A stretch of 6,948 nucleotides of DNA from Verrucomicrobia bacterium UBA740 (GTDB lineage Bacteria > Verrucomicrobiota > Kiritimatiellia > RFP12 > UBA1067), in the NCBI GenBank assembly GCA_002298665.1, contig DBKW01000017.1, forward strand, positions 1-6,948, in the 5' to 3' direction. A program made the position numbers and the translations under genes. The notes under the pieces are model-generated. The model was not told the DNA's origin. It worked only from the letters and a program-made list of their open reading frames with translations, and did not search any database. Positions 5,315 to 6,948 of the stretch are shown one piece after another (the first letter of the stretch is position 1; each line of letters begins with the position of its first letter).

Positions 5315-6085
5315 TCAAACGAGCGTCTTTTCGCCCTTGCAGTCCGGACGGGAGGCGGCCAGATAGGCGGCCAAGACCGAAAGTCCGTAGAGCGCGGCGG
5401 TTTCGGCACGCAAGATGGTCGGTCCCAGGCTCACCGGCGTGGCGAGGCGCAGCAGTTCCGCCAGTTCCTCCGGCGTAAAGTCCCCTTCCGGCCCCACGAA
5501 CAAGGCCAGATCCCGCCCCTCCCCGGGCGCGTCCCGTCCGGATGCGTCCAACGCCGCCAAAAGCGGACGCGGCGGCGGCGTGGCAAGCGCCCCGACAAAA
5601 CAGCGTGTGCCGGCTACGAGCGGCAAGACGGACGGAAAATCGACCGGTTCTTCTATTTTCGGCAGCCACACCGCGTCGCTCTGCCGGGCGGCATCCTCCA
5701 CGATGCGCTGCCAGCGCGCCTGCTTCGCGCCGCGTTCCGCGGAAGGAATCCGCACGATTGTGCGCGCCGAAAGGACGGGCACGATGTGCGAAACCCCGAG
5801 TTCCGTCGCCTTCTCGAGCGTCCAATCCCAGCGCGAACCCTTCGTCACGCAGGCGAAAAGCACCAGATTCAGGGCGGTCGGCGCGAAAAAGCGTATTTCG
5901 CCTGCTGCGACCAGCCGCCGGGCGTCCGCCCGGTAGCGATAGAGGCGCGTCCGGCCGCAGCCGTCGAAAAGTTCCACCTCCTCGCCGTCTTTCAAGCGCC
6001 AGACTTTCATGTGGCGGACGGCTTCCGGTGCCAATTGGGGGGCTTCCTGCCCGAGTGCCGCGGTTTCGACGAGCAGACGGTTCAT
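5315..6085 (-). CDS. rsmE: 16S rRNA (uracil-1498-N3)-methyltransferase RsmE
   Basis: RsmE is a cytoplasmic SPOUT-fold methyltransferase that uses SAM to make m3U1498 in helix 44 of 16S rRNA, beside the decoding site of the assembled 30S subunit. The 256 residues are a normal length. The N-terminal PUA-like domain has HMKVWRLKDGEEVELFDG at about 25-42. The SPOUT domain has KGSRWDWTLEKATELGV at 82-98, RWQRIVEDAARQS at 124-136, the SAM-binding VGPEGDFTPEEL at 197-208 and SLGPTILRAETA at 219-230, which forms part of the C-terminal knot. The ATG at 6085 overlaps the stop of the upstream methyltransferase by ATGA, so the two are coupled. A basic, charged tail (RPDCKGEKTLV) ends the protein. The identification is secure from the ordered motifs. 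Confidence 0.94.
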   Translation of the reverse strand: MNRLLVETAALGQEAPQLAPEAVRHMKVWRLKDGEEVELFDGCGRTRLYRYRADARRLVAAGEIRFFAPTALNLVLFACVTKGSRWDWTLEKATELGVSHIVPVLSARTIVRIPSAERGAKQARWQRIVEDAARQSDAVWLPKIEEPVDFPSVLPLVAGTRCFVGALATPPPRPLLAALDASGRDAPGEGRDLALFVGPEGDFTPEELAELLRLATPVSLGPTILRAETAALYGLSVLAAYLAASRPDCKGEKTLV

Positions 6086-6948
6086 GCGAACGCCCTCAGA
6101 ATGACGCCCTTGAGATAGAGACCTTCGGGGAAAGCCAGCGCGACGGGATGGTCGTCCGCCTGGCGGGTGCGCGCCACAATCTGGAAATCGCGCCGGGCGT
6201 CCGTCGCGGCCTCCCGCAGGATCGTATCGAAAAACTCGGGTGTCATGGCCCCCGAGCAGGAGAATGTCGCCAGCATGCCGCCCGGGGCGAGAAGTTTCAT
6301 GGCAAGGAGGTTGATATCCTTATAGCCCCGCGCCGCTTTCAGGGCCTGGCTCTTCGTTTCGGCGAATTTGGGCGGATCGAGCACGATCAGGTCGAATTTC
6401 TTGCCGGCGTCCCGGCAGGTGCGCAGATAGGCGAAGACGTCCGCCTCGACGAACTCCTCGACCGCCGAAAGGCCGTTGCGCCCGGCGATTTCCGCCCCCA
6501 GCGCGAGCGCGTCCCGCGAAACGTCCACCTGCACGACATGTGCGGCGCCGCCCTGCGCCGCGGCATGGCCGAAACCGCCCGTGTAGCAAAAGCAGTTCAG
6601 GACCGTGCGCCCCTTCGCGAGCGCCCCCACCGTCCGCCGCGCTTCGCGCTGGTCGAGGTAGAAACCCGTTTTGTGGCCCTTCCGGACGTCCACAAGATAG
6701 ACAAGACCGTTTTCTTCTATTTCTATCCGTTCCGGGGGTTCCGCTCCCACGCACGTCTCGAACCGGGGCTCCGTCGGCAGCCCCTCCTTGCGCCGCACGT
6801 CCAGATCGTTCCGCACCGAAATCCCGGAAAGCGTCGGGAGGCAGGCTTGAAGCGCCGCGAAAAGCGAATCCCGGACCGCTTCCGCCCCCGCAGACGTCAA
6901 TTGGCACACGAGATGGCCGGCGTAGTCGTCCACCACGATTCCGGGCAA
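6082..6948 (-). CDS. Class I rRNA methyltransferase, RlmI-type (5' end beyond window)
   Basis: This frame runs off the window edge: the first codon in view, TTG, is an internal leucine of a (G)LPGIVVDDYxG motif, not a start. The 288 residues seen are the C-terminal portion of a protein that in RlmI is about 395 long; the missing part would hold the N-terminal PUA domain. RlmI makes m5C1962 in 23S rRNA. Visible family features are VDVRKGHKTGFYLDQR (86-101), SAM motif I VLNCFCYTGGF (116-126), VDVSRDAL (141-148), the DPPKF motif (191-195), a TFSCSG segment (228-233) and the terminal HPVALAFPEGLYLKGVIL (267-284). The C-terminus overlaps rsmE by ATGA, giving an rRNA-methylation pair. The exact target base is inferred from the family; a related 23S or other rRNA methyltransferase remains possible. 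Confidence 0.88.
   Translation of the reverse strand: MPGIVVDDYAGHLVCQLTSAGAEAVRDSLFAALQACLPTLSGISVRNDLDVRRKEGLPTEPRFETCVGAEPPERIEIEENGLVYLVDVRKGHKTGFYLDQREARRTVGALAKGRTVLNCFCYTGGFGHAAAQGGAAHVVQVDVSRDALALGAEIAGRNGLSAVEEFVEADVFAYLRTCRDAGKKFDLIVLDPPKFAETKSQALKAARGYKDINLLAMKLLAPGGMLATFSCSGAMTPEFFDTILREAATDARRDFQIVARTRQADDHPVALAFPEGLYLKGVILRAFA

Noticed and set aside
6946..6948. TTG at the window edge as start of the rRNA methyltransferase
   Set aside because: The family has about 100 more residues upstream, and this codon falls inside a conserved LPG(I/L)VVD motif, so the gene continues outside the window.

Overview
The window is GC-rich bacterial chromosome that looks like core genome rather than an island. 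An ExbB/ExbD/TonB energy-transducing set implies an organism with an outer membrane. The array of palindromes, the compact ExbB, a 29-residue ribosomal protein of the COX24 type and mixed use of Shine-Dalgarno (SD) sites would fit a PVC-superphylum bacterium (Verrucomicrobiota or Kiritimatiellota). That placement is an impression and no marker gene here proves it. I see no tRNA, rRNA, CRISPR array, insertion sequence or phage gene.

Layout. On the + strand, a promoter at about 37-65 drives rimO (78-1352), which is followed after one base by a HAD-superfamily-like gene (1354-2289). A convergent intergenic region (2290-2634) holds a striking array of five 12-bp palindromes repeated at exactly 22 bp. 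Everything to the right is on the - strand. Read in the direction of transcription it is: a 5'-truncated rRNA large-subunit methyltransferase of the RlmI type (6082 to the window edge); rsmE, overlapping it by ATGA; a gap with the hisG promoter; hisG; a very short gene for a 29-residue basic protein (bS22/COX24-like, 4097-4186); a terminator-like hairpin (4059-4086); then exbB, exbD and tonB, each overlapping the next by 4 bases.

How the genes fit together. Four of the nine genes concern the ribosome: RimO modifies protein S12, RsmE methylates 16S rRNA, the RlmI-type enzyme methylates 23S rRNA, and the 29-residue protein is probably a ribosomal subunit component. HisG, the first enzyme of histidine synthesis, stands alone without other his genes. 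ExbB-ExbD-TonB passes proton-motive force to outer-membrane transporters; no receptor gene is nearby, so it could serve receptors encoded elsewhere.

The points most worth a second look are the 22-bp palindrome array, the unusually short ExbB, the tiny ribosomal-protein gene, the hairpin between that gene and exbB, and the almost leaderless rimO.
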